The position numbers and the translations under genes were made by a program. The notes under the pieces were generated by a model. The model searched no databases and was not told the DNA's origin. It worked only from the letters and a program-made list of their open reading frames with translations. From the NCBI GenBank assembly GCA_034509755.1, contig CM067552.1, positions 16,339,001 through 16,403,000 on the forward strand: a stretch of 64,000 nucleotides of DNA. Direction: 5' to 3'. Positions 12,131 to 22,535 of this stretch are shown here, piece by piece. Numbering within the stretch: the stretch's first letter is position 1; each line of letters starts with the position of its first letter. Source of the DNA: Anisodus tanguticus. Its lineage: Eukaryota; Streptophyta; Magnoliopsida; Solanales; Solanaceae.

Positions 12131-15100
12131 GGAACACGGGTTGACACGAAAAAGGACTCAAAGTTGGGGTTCCCGGTTTCTGCCGGACAGTTGGGTATTG
12201 TGGGACTTGGACGGGTAGTTTACAGAGGAGTTGGGTTAAGGCGTTTTGTGGGGGGTGTTCTAGACACGTTGAGGGTTGTATTGATGGTCGGGGTTTGGTA
12301 GTTGGGTGGTGGCAAAGTGACAGCAACGGGATGGAACAGTGAGGTTATCGGTAAGGGGTGTTTTGTTGACTGTTTGGTGTTGTCGGGATTGGACGGGTAT
12401 TTGTGGACTGTTTCGGGTGGTGACCTTTTATGTGGAGGTTAGGGACGTATTGTGGGATGTGGTGATGGAAAGAATGAAGTGGTTTGGTCAAGGAATGAAC
12501 ACGGGATGCTAGGTGCAAACCCGAGTACGAACCAAGCGATGGACGGTCGATATAACAAGGATAGAGACATGAGGGTTTTAATGCTCGAGTCGACACCAAG
12601 ATGAGTTTGGCCAATTGGACAAGGACTAGACCGAGGTTGTTAAGTACAAGCTCTAGTACTAACCAAGTGAGGGTGGCCGGTAACCTTAAGATAGACCCTA
12701 GGCTTGGGTTTGGTTGGATCACACAAGTTCCAACGTCCACTTGCACTTGCATCAAAGGGGTTCCTTAAGCTTGGGCGTAGCTTGGTCACACAAGTCCTAA
12801 CCAAACTTACACTGAAGGGACCTTAGCTTGGGTTGAACTAGGTCACACAAGTCCTAGCTTCAACTTACACTAAGGGGTTGGTTCACACAAGAACTGAAGG
12901 CCCACACAAGGACCAACTAAGGTAGACAACACACAAGTTGAATAACTTAGCAATTGAGTAAAACTCAAGTTTTTCTATTCATCAACTCTGCCTTTTTACA
13001 ACATCCTAAGGGTCCTATTTATAGTAATATATGGACCTTTCTAGAAGACAAATTAAAGGACAAAACTACTTGGGTTTTCGACCAAGTGTGGACAAGTGGG
13101 AAAGGGTTCGGCCTTGCTTTGGGGGCAAGGTTGTTCTCTGCTTCAACTCCCCAAATGGGAAAGGGTTTGGTTTTACTTGGGGCCAAAGGATGAATCCAAT
13201 CTTTCCACACCCCCTTGTGGTTCCATGTAGAAGAATGCATGAATTTAGGCTCTTCATGAATATCATCTTCTTGGAATATGTTTGGAAGCTTCCATTCTTT
13301 GTACTTGCTTTGATGAATTATTCAGCCAACTCTTGATCTTCCCATTGGCCGATTTTGATGTCTTCAAGTCGCCAAATTCATGAACTAGTTGGTTCATGAA
13401 TTGCCTTTTAGGAAGCCTTATCTTCTAGATCATTCTTGTCCTTGCCACGTTTTCTTTAACCTCTCGGCCTAGTCATCCCTTGGAAGACCTTTTGGCCTAG
13501 TCACTTTACAACATGGCCTAGTCATCCTTCCTTATTACACGGCTTATTAATTGTGTCCTAAGAAGAACTAAAAGCTAAGCTAAGAATTAAGGACAAGCTA
13601 AAAGAAAAACAAACATGGTCTTCGACCAAGACCTACATACAAAGCCGAAAAATAAACATGTTTTTCGGATCTTCACGTGACAACGCCCACTCCACTCCAT
13701 TTTCTAATGCCACATTAGGCATGTAAGTGTAGATTGACGGGCCATCGTTGGCACCCTTAGTAAATCCCCTTACGACTTAGGTGGAGAGTTTAAGTCCGCG
13801 GGCTTTCTTGCATCAAGATTGGTCTGCTCTGAAAAGCCGAGTTTTTTGGTTCACCCTCTCTTAAAGGTTTCATTATTTTACCAGCTCCCCCAACCAACAA
13901 CCTGCTAACCCTAAGCTTGTAAGCACATTGGTCACATCTAAGTCCCCCTATGTGGTCGGCCTTCTTACCTGATTGGGGTCGGAATACCTGGACCTCGGGT
14001 TAGAATGGTCAAAGAAATGGAGTTTTCCGAGGGGAGCAGAGAATTCCACTCCTTGATTAGGAGGTTAGAGACTTAATTATGAATAAGCCGTGAATATGAA
14101 TAGTCTGGAGCGAGGTTACGAGCTGGCAAGGACACAAAATGTGGGCACAGGTGATTAGTGGAAGGAGAATTGGAGTGGACAAGGGACTTTGCAGATTAAA
14201 CTTCCTGGATTATTCTCAATATGCACCAAACTTGAAGTCAGAATAGAGGAGATGTGGTCTCCCCAGGAATGGAATTTAATTTTCAGAAGATCGCTAAATG
14301 ATTGGGAAATACCTAGGGTAGCAGAACTGCTGACAATTATTGGTGTATTCCAAGGAACTAATATGGAATCTGATAAAATGATTTGGAAACACCATTAGGA
14401 TGGACTGTTTTCAGTGAATAGAGTGTACAACAGGGGGCTAACTGAAATAACAGGGAAGGAAAAAGGACCTTGGAAGTCAGTATGGAGAAGTGTGGCACCT
14501 GCTAAGGTAAAATGTTTCACCTGGCTAGTAGCCAGAAGAGCTTGTTTGACTCATGAAGCACTACAGAAAAAAGGAATCTACATTGCTTCAAGATGCTCAT
14601 TATGCAAGGAGGCCTTAGAGACAAACAATCATCTTTTCCTACATTGTAGAATCACAGCACAAGTATGGGCATTATTCATTAGTTTGACCAAGGTGAATTG
14701 GTCTATGCCAAAACACACTACAAATCTCCTAAGCTAATTGGCATAGACCAAAAATCTGGTGGAAGACAGTACCTACTTGCATTTGGTGGAACATTTGGAA
14801 GGAAAGAAATGATAGGATCTTTGAAGGCAAAGAAAGCTCCATACAGAAGATCAAGTGGAAGGTCATCACTTCTTTAGGTTTTTGGTGTAAAGAACAATGT
14901 ATAGAAGAGTAAGTGCAGTTACTGGATTTCATACGATTATTGAAACTAGCTCTTAGTAAGTGTAAATTTTTGGAGGTGGCCGGTATGCCCTTAATGATGA
15001 GGAATACAAAGTTACCAGTTTCCAAAAAAAAAATGTAACTCTTGCAGAAGGATGCTTTATTGATAATCCCCCGAACTTAAATTACAAACTTCACCTCACA

Positions 15101-18100
15101 GATCAGTTCTGTAACTTACAAACTTCGCCTCACAGATCGGTTCCATAAATTACAAACTTCTCCTCACAGCTCAGTTCCGTATTATCTATGACATATTTTC
15201 AACCGAAAGCAAATTTGAAATCTATAGCTTGTTTGTTTCAAAAATAGAACACGTATTTTCAGGTTTCTTTCTGCTTCCAGAAATCAGCGCAACCAGCCAA
15301 AAGATTCTCCAGGAACAGTCCTTGAGGACTTTCAAAAATTGGCTATTGGTCTCTCGAACAAATATGGTTTTTTCTTTAATTTTGTCCATTTGACTATTCG
15401 TAAATATGTTTTTACTAGCAAATAAACATCTTTAGTCAGTTCTAATCAATAGATTTTTACCCATGTGAAAGCATTTACAATTGTCTTAGGAAAGTTATAT
15501 CTTCCTAAACACAACTGTTTTCCACAATCAATTCTTCAAGCACGTTTTCCAGAAACCAATCCCAAAAACAAAACCAAATCTTTAACAACCCAGAGCTGGC
15601 AATGATGGGTTGTTCTGAGTTGTAAAAAGAGATCCATTCAATAATAGGAGAAGATTGTGGAATAGCTATAAACCTAGAAAAGATTCAAGCAATGCAGAAC
15701 ATCCTCTACCTACAATACATTTGGTATCAAGGAAAGTGTTTCTGTAATTTTCCAGTTTGCTAGGGTATAAAAGTATGTGATATATGGTAATTGCACAAGC
15801 TGTAGGACAGGTATGAGGATAACATTTTGGTGATATTTTTGTGTACTAAGGTTGACAACAATATTCCAGTGTTGATAGGAATATGTGATACAAATATGAG
15901 TTGGGATTTATAAAAGAAAACGACTTCTGGCCCCCAGGCCTTTGTCTAGTGGTAAGAGCGCAGCACATGTGTGGGTTAGGCGCACGTCATGAGTTCGAAC
16001 TCTACTCTAGACGAAAATCTGGTATTCAAGTGGAGAAGGGTAGAGAGGCGGGCCCATTATCCTTTTAAAAATCTTGATCAAAAAAATAAATAAAAAGAAA
16101 ACGACTTATGTGCATGAGAGGAGAGTTATATTTCCGATTTTGGTGAAAATAATTTTTCTCAAGTCAAAACATTTTCCAGATTTCAAGGTACTAAAACATT
16201 GGAAATTTTCTCCTTAAGGAATACATTTCCCAAGAAACAGTTTTCTATCATACCAAAGACACTCCAAGTGATTAGATTCTAGGTACCTTGAGCCGCTCGG
16301 AGAGATCCTTGAAGCCCTGAACAAGCTGAGGCCACAGGCGCTCACGGTCAGTACTCTCCATGCCTTCAAGTTTGCACATTGCCTCTGCCCACATAATCTG
16401 GCAATCCAAACTAATTCATCGCACCTACGAAATACTCTCAGCAAGAAACAAGCAAAGAAACCACGATGCCTACACTGAAATGAAAATTTTAACCATATCA
16501 AACTCACATCAGATACACCTGCAGGTTTTGTCCTATATTGAGGTTCCGTCACACTGCACAAAAGATGCTGCAAAAAATACCATAAATGCAAATCAATGAC
16601 AAGAATGTAACCCTCTATACACACCCAAAAGATGGAAGCCTTCCAATCATAATTTATTAACAACTGACATATCAAAATAACCAAAACCAAGTTCATAAAT
16701 ATCTTCACAATGCTAGCGAACAGCTCGAATGAAATAAATAAGCAATTCAGTGGCTGCTTCACAAGTGACGATATACTATTGTGCTATCTAAGAGTTTTCA
16801 TTTGATTCACTCACCTCCCCAAGATAAGCTAGCCTAGTAGGAAAAGAGATCAAACCTTGAAAGCATACTTAGTACTACCAGTCTCCTCCTTGTACGCATC
16901 AACAATTGCCTGAAACAAATATACACAGACAACTATAAATAAACAAGTTTAAATTGTAGTAGTCACTCCATATAATAAGCATTGATTGGTCACCAGGATA
17001 AAAATGGTAAGTAACCTGTTATCCAAAGGAAAGACATTCTAAATAAACAAGCATTGGTTTTAAGAAGAAACCCGGACTTCCGACCCTTAGATAGCCACCC
17101 TTAGGACAGCTCCTTCGTGGTATCTACCCTATTCTTTCAATTTTTGTTTGATTCCCAAGTCTTCTTTATTATCACATTTAATATTTTTTAAGACGACCAT
17201 GAGGTGGTTTCTTCCTATATGTCCTAGCCTTGGTGGACATTTTTTTTTATAAGAAAACCTTGGTGGACAGAGTTACTTGGTACATGTTAGTGGGAGGTGG
17301 CAGGTATCTCAAGGATTTAGACGAGGTGCGCGCAAGCTGGCCCGGATACGGTTATCAAAAAAAAGTGTGGAGTTGCCTATTTTTATATCTAAATCAGGAG
17401 TTTAAGAGCTTCAGATCATATTTTAATTTCTTGTGACTGGTAGAGATTAGAGAATTTTCGTTGTTTCCGCGAACATTAATGATACTACAGTGACATGCTT
17501 TTTAGAATCTACCAGTTTTTCTCAGTAATATTATGAATAAGATAGGAAGGGTGTTTCTTTCTTATTTGAAGCCATATAAGGCTTTCTTTAATGAGAAGGG
17601 AAGTATGATATGGCTTGCTTAACTACTAAAAGTGTATTACACTGTTAGCAATTAGCCAATCCATGTTATGTCAAGGAGACTCAACTAAACCCCCTTCATC
17701 GGATATTGTGCTATTCATATAGGTAATTAAATTAAAACACACATGTATATGCTATATTATTGAAACACTTGAAACAAGAAAAGTCTCTGTAAGAATGGTC
17801 AAAGGGGTACAAGGTTTGCATACTCCATCTGGGCCCTATTATCTCCTTTTATTCTTTTTCAAATAAATCGGATATAGTAGAGATGTTATGACATTTTCCC
17901 CTAAAACTCCCCAACACCCCGTCATAGGAGCCAGTCAGGTAAGGTCGGCATGGCTTGATGAAATATATTATTCGCTTTGCACATAAGTTAAACCCTAAGG
18001 GGTCGTTTGGTTACTGGTTTGGAGGTGATTTATACATGTATTAAATCCTGCATAGCTTTTACCATGTTTGGTAGCATTTTTCGCTATGTTTAAAATTCAA

Positions 18101-18818
18101 CAACAACAATATACCCATTATAATCCCACCATTGCTATGTATAAAATTCAACACAATAAATATGGTGTCTGATTAGCAATTTAGAATCCCACATATATAG
18201 GCATATTCAAAAAATCACGTAGTAATCTTTTCTTTTTAACATTCCCAAGAAGTAATTGAGTAAACCATTGACAGTAGTTCAACGAACATGTATAAGTTAT
18301 GAGGAAAAGGAAATCTATGTGCAGGATAGAAGATGGAGAAAATAGACGCTATATAACTAATCGTTGCATTACTAATACACATGCCACTATATAACTAATC
18401 GTTTCATTACTAATACACATGCATAACTCTAATCAGCAAGGAAACGACCTCTAAACAAATATAGTTAGGATTGTGAAATTACTTGTATATCCCTATCGGC
18501 GAGAGAGAAAGGGAGTGGAGCTACGGGAGCCATCTGAGTAGTCAACTGAGGATTTGGAAATGGAAAGGCATTGGGTTGACCAAATGGAGTGGATTGGGGC
18601 TGCTGCGTAAGTGTGGAAAAGCTGAAGGGGCCGCCCGAACTCTGAGGTGTTTGAAATAAAGAAGTTTGTTGTTGCTGTTGTTGTGGCTGTGAAAATGGTG
18701 TTGAAAATAGTGTGGATCCAAAACCAGTGCCGAATGCTGGGGTTGACGAAGGTGTCCCGAAGGCTGGGGTGGAAGAGGGAGTGCCGAAGGGGGAGGAGGA
18801 AGCCTGAGCTCCGAACAT
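6091..18818 (-). CDS. NUP54: Nucleoporin NUP54 (FG nucleoporin, central channel)
   Basis: Encodes a 356-residue protein of the NUP62-NUP58-NUP54 complex that lines the nuclear pore channel. Exons on the minus strand: 18818-18483, 16909-16856, 16567-16508, 16397-16287, 7754-7689, 7578-7492, 7222-7121, 7043-6900, 6201-6091 (stop TGA at 6093-6091). Every junction has GT/AG and every intron is phase 0. Exon 1 gives the FG-rich start (repeated FGTPSSTPAFG, then a glutamine run, then QLTTQMAPVAPLPFSLADRD). Exons 2-4 carry AIVDAYKEE, SVTEPQYRTKP and IMWAEAMCKLEGMEST. Exons 5-9 form the predicted coiled-coil half, ending VLKRDIRDVEIIMAEETEM. Order and length fit plant NUP54. Intron 4 is about 8.5 kb and holds LINEs and a SINE; intron 1 holds a MITE. 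The frame is intact, so it is probably functional. Exons were inferred by eye, without transcript data. Confidence 0.93.
6627..6914 (-). repeat. Local duplication of the exon 8/intron 8 boundary of NUP54
   Basis: Two direct copies of about 110 bp, at about 6627-6738 and 6804-6914, are offset by 177 bp. Both contain TATGGTTACAA, GACAACCACAA, CAGAAAGCC and CTCCTGCATGTC. The 6804-6914 copy includes the true 3' end of exon 8 (ATGCAGGAG followed by GTATG). The other copy has the same exon tail followed by CTATG, so its splice donor GT is absent. Confidence 0.75.
8650..9115 (+). mobile_element. LINE fragment, C-terminal reverse-transcriptase zinc-binding region
   Basis: The plus-strand reading around 8744-9067 resembles the zf-RVT region at the C-terminus of plant L1-type LINE ORF2 (PLKVSCFSWYQAKEACLTQ, then a frame change with FLCEK and a QLFF stretch). 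It lies in NUP54 intron 4, just upstream of a longer LINE copy. Frameshifts make it non-coding. Its 5' limit is uncertain; the 3' limit is set where similarity fades near 9115. Confidence 0.65.
9116..9359 (+). other. Short spacer, possibly the start of the adjacent LINE
   Basis: About 240 bp between two LINE segments. One plus-strand frame hints at the beginning of an endonuclease domain (KLKNLIFDVKSRMGSLG near 9257), but no start or 5' UTR can be placed. Confidence 0.3.
9429..10211 (+). pseudogene. LINE ORF2, endonuclease domain
   Basis: A 260-residue open frame matches the apurinic/apyrimidinic-like endonuclease of plant L1 elements. It shows NGGIIVLWDRRSW, WYITAAYADC, WVVCGDFNVV (metal/catalytic region), a degenerate SRINRFLYS where families usually have RLDRFL, and GSNHNPIVL, equivalent to the SDHxP motif with the catalytic Asp replaced by Asn. 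An upstream frame (9368-9460, DIYVLVETKLSG) is the beginning of the same domain, separated by a frameshift. It would nick target DNA to start reverse transcription in an active element; this copy is not functional. Confidence 0.85.
10253..11950 (+). pseudogene. LINE ORF2, reverse-transcriptase domain
   Basis: Non-LTR reverse transcriptase in pieces. At 10253-10957 are KAPGPDGYTMAFFQ, ALIPKKVGAIELRDFRPISL and HKMAFIKGRQI. At 11005-11238 are KAYDHLNWNFL and a degraded DPLSLFLF box. The catalytic box follows near 11315 and reads Y-DD-TVVFCEA, one codon short of the usual YADD. At 11481-11867 is the thumb/connection region (LPTYVMSLFPIP, GGLGIRNLKLQNKSLLMKWL). Several stops and frameshifts separate the pieces. 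Confidence 0.85.
12010..14130 (-). mobile_element. LTR-retrotransposon-derived insertion inside the LINE (solo-LTR or remnant)
   Basis: LINE coding similarity stops near 12005 (SNYKVGD reading) and resumes near 14135. The inserted DNA contains on the minus strand a TATA-like ACTATAAATAGG (about 13015-13030) and a candidate LTR start TGTCACGTGAAGATCCG near 13680. There are also short internal repeats of the type GGTCACACAAGTCCTA (12720-12930). No gag or pol domain is visible. I read it as an LTR or non-autonomous LTR element in minus orientation; the exact ends and target duplication were not found. Confidence 0.45.
12097..12132. repeat. GT microsatellite joined to a G run
   Basis: About ten GT dinucleotides run directly into about eighteen G residues, broken by no other base. 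Apparent open frames over this tract (for example a minus-strand run of prolines followed by Thr-His repeats) are artefacts of the simple sequence. Confidence 0.95.
14135..15023 (+). pseudogene. LINE ORF2, C-terminal zinc-binding (zf-RVT) region
   Basis: Two frames, 14189-14398 and 14414-14737, separated by one stop, give the C-terminal part of L1 ORF2: WSPQEWNLIFRRSLNDWE, then WRSVAPAKVKCFTWLVARR, SRCSLCKEALETNNHLFLHC (zinc-binding Cys and His) and ITAQVWALF. A further frame from 14745 (IWWKTVPTCIWWNIWKERN) completes the usual LINE ending before the A tail. This continues the element interrupted at 12010. Confidence 0.85.
15077..15181. repeat. Three-copy minisatellite in NUP54 intron 4
   Basis: Three head-to-tail copies of a unit of about 35 bp built on ATTACAAACTTC.CCTCACAG.TC.GTTC, each differing at a few positions. 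It directly follows the LINE tail. Nothing suggests coding or structured RNA. Confidence 0.85.
15927..16092 (+). mobile_element. tRNA-derived SINE (TS/SolS-like)
   Basis: A short interspersed element with an internal RNA polymerase III promoter: box A-like TAGTGGTAAGAGC (about 15957-15969) and box B-like GAGTTCGAACTC (about 15990-16001), followed by a tRNA-unrelated body and an A-rich tail. It is bounded by a perfect 15-bp target-site duplication, AAAAGAAAACGACTT, at 15912-15926 and 16093-16107. Intact duplications suggest a fairly recent insertion into NUP54 intron 4. Confidence 0.9.
17999..18451. mobile_element. Tourist-like MITE in NUP54 intron 1
   Basis: A 453-bp non-coding element flanked by TAA on both sides (17996-17998 and 18452-18454), the target duplication expected for PIF/Harbinger (Tourist) elements. 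Ends are inverted: GGGGTCGTTTGG on the left against GAGGTCGTTTCC when the right end is reversed. Near the right end a unit of about 38 bp (CTATATAACTAATCG ... TACACATGC) is tandemly duplicated at 18343-18420. Confidence 0.75.
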
Positions 18819-19185
18819 TGTTGCGACGGTGGAGAAAGGTAAAACCCTAGGTTAGCGTACGGAGTAGAGTGAGAGTGAATTTCAACGTATTGCCGCCATT
18901 TTCTTTTGCTATTTGGGGATTCCGTCCTTGCTCTCTTTCTTTTCACTTGTCTAATTCTCTCTTTTCTTTTTCTTTATGCTTGTTTCGGAAACTACTTCCC
19001 AATTTATGTCTATGTGGGGTTTTAAATTTGTCTTGAATTTTTAAAATTTATTAAATATAAAAAAAAATTAAAACATATAAAAAAGAAAGTAAGACGCTTC
19101 AATTAAAATGAAGGGAGTAATTTTTTGGAGGACTTGAAATTAGATTTGAAAACTAAGTGATAACCAAATAAGAGTTGGAATTTAT
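18819..19185 (-). promoter_or_regulatory. Upstream and 5' UTR region of NUP54
   Basis: The roughly 370 bp upstream of the NUP54 start codon, read on the minus strand, must hold the 5' UTR and proximal promoter. It contains pyrimidine-rich TTTTCTTTTTC tracts on the plus strand. I see no convincing TATA box, as is common for housekeeping genes. The next repeat begins near 19190, so this is all the unique upstream sequence. Confidence 0.4.
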
Positions 19186-19189
19186 AAAA

Positions 19190-20030
19190 AAAAAAAATGA
19201 CTTCTGACCTTGGAGCTTTGATCTAATGTTAAGACCGCAGCTAGGGATGCCAACGGATCGGATCTGGATCGGATCCTACTAGATCCAGATTCAGATCCCT
19301 TTTTCATACCTGAATCCAGATCCGGATTCAGATTCATCGGGTCCATAAAAATCAGATCCAAATCTGGATCCACGGATCGGATCTGGATCCACATGTTAAA
19401 AAAAATTCCTTGAATAATATTCCCACATGTTGAAACTTTTTTGACAAAATAAAACTCAATCTGATTGAAAAAAATGATTGAGTTCATTATACAACTTAAT
19501 CATGTAACAGAAATAAAATAAGCAAATAAATTTGACAAATCGACAACAAAATATAACGCATTGTAAAATAAAATATAATAACAGTCGATGTTTGATAACG
19601 AATCTAGTGCGCAAATTCTATTCAAATCAGACATACAAAAAAAGTTAAAACATAAAATAAACTAAAAGACTACATCTTTACATTAAGAGAACTAATAAAT
19701 GCAGTTCACATTAGAAACTAAAAACTGGAAATATTTAATAAAAAATAGATCCACAGATCGGATCTGGACCGGATACGGATCTCAAATACAAGATCCAGAT
19801 CCAAATCTGATCCATTAGAAATGGATCCGGATCCGTCGGGTCCAAATTTTGAAAATCCATATCCTATAAAACGGATCTGAATCCATCGAATCCAGACCGG
19901 GTTCAGAATCCACTGTCATCTCCAAGCGCATCACATGCTCTATGGGTCAGACACACGTTATAAGTTCCAATCCTGCTCTAAATGTGGAGAAGAGTATAGA
20001 GTCAGGACCAAATTCTAATATTCAAATCAA
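19190..20030 (+). mobile_element. SINE copy split by a hAT-like insertion
   Basis: The sequence ATGACTTCTGACCTTGGAGC (from 19197) and the block from 19925 (CATCACATGCTCTATGGGTCAGACACACGT..., then GTGGAGAAGAGTATAGAG) correspond to the front and back halves of the SINE seen at 15927. Both are diverged. The halves are separated by about 690 bp of hAT-like DNA. It lies upstream of NUP54. Confidence 0.7.
19242..19924. mobile_element. hAT-like non-autonomous DNA transposon
   Basis: A 683-bp element with degenerate terminal inverted repeats: TAGGGATGCCAACGGATC on the left, TGGAGATGACAGTGGATT when the right end is reversed. It is flanked by imperfect 8-bp direct repeats, ACCGCAGC at 19234-19241 and AGCGCATC at 19925-19932. 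Both arms (19250-19400 and 19740-19910) are filled with degenerate GGATCTGGATC/GGATCCGGATCC repeats. No transposase frame is present. Confidence 0.7.
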
Positions 20031-20355
20031 ATTCTATCTCTTTTCTTTTTCTTTATTATTGTTTTGAAAACTAATATTTTGGAGGAAAATTGAGTTTTAA
20101 ATTTAAATTTGATCTGAGAGAAAAAATATTAAAATTGAATTTAAAGATAAATATCTTTAAAAGATAAAACTGAATTTAAAATAACTTTATTTTACTCTAC
20201 GTGATTGAAAATTTCAACTTAAGCCATTCAAAATATTTACCACTAAGTATCAAATGTATATCTCAATAAGTAAATTAATGAGTATTTTACGAATAAAGAG
20301 AAGAGATAAAAATGAAATAAATAGAAATGACAAAATCAAAAAATTACGTGGATTT

Positions 20356-21488
20356 TGTTGGAAATTAGCCTTTGGCGGGAGTTGCGACCGACCAACTTTA
20401 ACGGCTTAAACACTAGTGTTACGTATGTTGGAGAATCCGGTTCTTCACACATGCATGATCTACTAAGTACGTAGATAACCGTAGGGCCAAGAATCGTCAA
20501 ATTTCATTGAGAAATGAAAGAGATATTGGTTCACGAAGTAAGGTGTTTGAAGCATGGAAAAGTGTGGTGTGTGATCAATTCTCCCTCATCGGTAGAGGAA
20601 GAAAGAATTGTTGTGTATATAAGACTCGAAATTGGTTTGGGGTTTGGGACCCCAAGGGGTATCCCATGTGTTTAAAGGAGGGAGGACCTAGATGTGCTTC
20701 GGTTCGAGGAAAGACCACACGCGCGCCGCCGCCCGTCCGGTCCGGTTCCGAGTTCCGGGTTCTCGGGTCGTGGGCGGTGGGCGGTGGGCTGTGGGCCTTC
20801 TGATATTATCTTTTTGGGCCAGAAAACTTTGTCAGAAGTACAGTTTGATGTACAGTTTGGTCCCCGAAGTTTCCGAAGTCGAATTTGGGCGATCAAAGCG
20901 AAAACGCCACGAAGACTCAATTCGGCCATTTATTTTGGTGAATTACTCCTCCTATAATGGCCAATCCGTTGGTGTTCTTCACCATTTATTTTGGTGACAT
21001 TACTACCTCCATAATGGCCATTACTTGGCCAAGAATGGCACTTATGGAGGCGCTTTTGCTGCTCCTCCCTCACCTATATAAACACCCCTTACACCATTGT
21101 TGAGGCACACTTGATATACACGAAAATACACAAAGCGTAAAATAGTTTTCTTCCTACAACTTTCAAGCATCATTTCGTTACTCAATATTCTTCACGGTAG
21201 CTCTTGAGTTTCCTTTGCTCAATTGTTCCATTGCTTTGTTTTATCTTGGGAGACGAATTGTCCGGACGTATAAAGGATACATACGGGGCAATATTGTCTT
21301 AAGGACAGAGTGTCACACTCGACTCAAAAAAATCAAAGCAGCTTCCTGCCTTCTTGTTCAACAAATATTGTAATTTCGCTTTTGTTGTTATATTTTAATT
21401 TTCAGTTTTTCTAGTTGAATTGTAATTCAATCCTTACATAAGCAGTTACTTGTAATTTTCGTTTCCTGCAAATCCTTGTAAACCAACA
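20356..21488 (+). repeat. 5' LTR of the Copia element at 20356-27538
   Basis: 1133 bp, starting TGTTGGAAATTAGCC and ending GTAAACCAACA. A TATA box (CCTATATAAACACC) lies near 21069. After the LTR comes ACTTAAGACAATATTTG, which is not the usual initiator-tRNA-Met primer site, so the primer is unknown. The 3' copy is 75 bp longer, mainly through differences in short tandem repeats. Confidence 0.95.
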
Positions 21489-21525
21489 ACTTAAGACAAT
21501 ATTTGTTTACTACAACTGCTATAAC

Positions 21526-22535
21526 ATGGCTGAAAATATGACCGATGTTGCTGCTACTGCTGCTGCCTCTCGAGGCAACGTTGCTGCCTTCCCCGCCATC
21601 GCTCTTATCGCTCAAGGCAAGAACACCGCCACCTTTGCTTCTTCTGCGCTGCCACTCGTTCAAGCGCAACACCGCTGCCTTCCCGACTGCTGGAGCTCCA
21701 CCCTCTTCTCCACACCACCATGATCGCCCTGAAAAATTCATGGGATCAGAATTCAAAGAGATGTTGTTTTACTTAACAGTTATGGGAATGGCCCGGTTCC
21801 TTACGGAAGATCCTCCACAAGCTGGAGATGAAATGGACTCTTCGCCTAATGAAACGGGTGAAGGGGGCCTTGGTATCCATGTCATTAACGGCATGAAGAT
21901 GGTTCGTGACGCATGGAATCATAGCGATTTCATGTGCAAGAACTATATACTGAACCGCTTGGCAGACCCTCTCTACACGGTCTATTGCACCGTTGGCACT
22001 GCCAAAGAGCTGTGGGAAAAACTGCAAAAGAAGTACAACGCACAAGATACGGGTACTAAGAAGTTCATCGTTGGGAAATTTCTAAAATTCCAAATGGTGG
22101 ACAAGAAGACATGATATCCCAAGTCCGGAATTCCAAATGATTTTACATCACCTGGATTTGGAATGACTGAAACCAAACGAGCGCTTTTTGGTTGCATCGC
22201 TGATTGAAAAGTTACCTCCTTCATGGAATGAGTTTATGAGTTACTTGAAACTCAAGACAAATGAGATGACCTTTGAAGAGCTTGTTATCAAACCGCAAAT
22301 CCAGGAAGATAATAAGAAGACCTTGCCAAAGGGTAGACAACCCGCCGAGGCGAAGGCGAATAACTGGCCGAGGCCAAAGGGAACTCAAGCAAGAAGCGGA
22401 AGTTCCGTAAAAGACGGCAAAGCCCCCGCAGCAGAGATGTTCGAGGTAATTGTCATCACCGTGGAAAACCCGGTCATAGGATCAAGGAATGCCGCAAGCT
22501 CAAGACCGAGCAACAAAGCAGAAAGCCAAGTCTAA
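21526..22535 (+). pseudogene. Copia gag region (frameshifted)
   Basis: The internal region begins with ATG at 21526 (MAENMTDVAA...). The frame shifts near 21720 to one carrying FMGSEFKEMLFYLTVMGMAR (from about 21737) and later KLADPLYT-like and LWEKLQKKYN readings (21970-22040), typical of Copia gag. A stop at 22112-22114 breaks it; the frame then continues as LPPSWNEFMSYLKLK (22206 on). It would form the particle coat in an active element. No zinc knuckle is intact. Confidence 0.8.

Larger units (their letters stand above)
9360..15033 (+). mobile_element. L1-type LINE retrotransposon, degenerate, interrupted by an LTR-derived insertion
   Basis: A plant L1-like element in NUP54 intron 4, antisense to the host gene. 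It runs from the endonuclease domain (about 9368-10211), through reverse transcriptase (about 10253-11950), to the zinc-binding C-terminus (14135-15020), and ends in an A run at 15024-15033. About 2.1 kb of unrelated DNA interrupts it at about 12010-14130. The ORF1/gag-like protein is not recognisable, so the copy is probably 5' truncated. Stops and frameshifts throughout show that it is dead. Confidence 0.85.

Noticed and set aside
12033..12326. Minus-strand ORF with proline and Thr-His runs
   Set aside because: Translation of the GT/G simple repeat.
12345..12755. 136-codon minus-strand ORF
   Set aside because: Inside the LTR-derived insertion in the LINE; low-complexity His/Pro-rich translation without any retroelement domain.
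15945..16005. tRNA gene
   Set aside because: Has box A/B-like motifs but no cloverleaf continuation; perfect 15-bp target duplications and an A-rich tail show a SINE.
16214..16762. 182-codon minus-strand ORF
   Set aside because: It is a read-through of NUP54 exons 3 and 4 plus introns; real exon parts are accounted for in NUP54.
18542..18946. 134-codon minus-strand ORF over NUP54 exon 1
   Set aside because: Shadow frame of the FG-repeat exon; the correct frame carries the FGTPSSTPAFG repeats.
19182..19487. 101-codon minus-strand ORF rich in Asp-Ser-Gly
   Set aside because: Product of GGATCTGGATC repeats of the hAT-like element.
20507..20997. Several overlapping ORFs on both strands in the Copia LTR
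   Set aside because: GC-rich LTR repeats keep several frames open by chance; the same ORFs recur in the 3' LTR and match no protein family.
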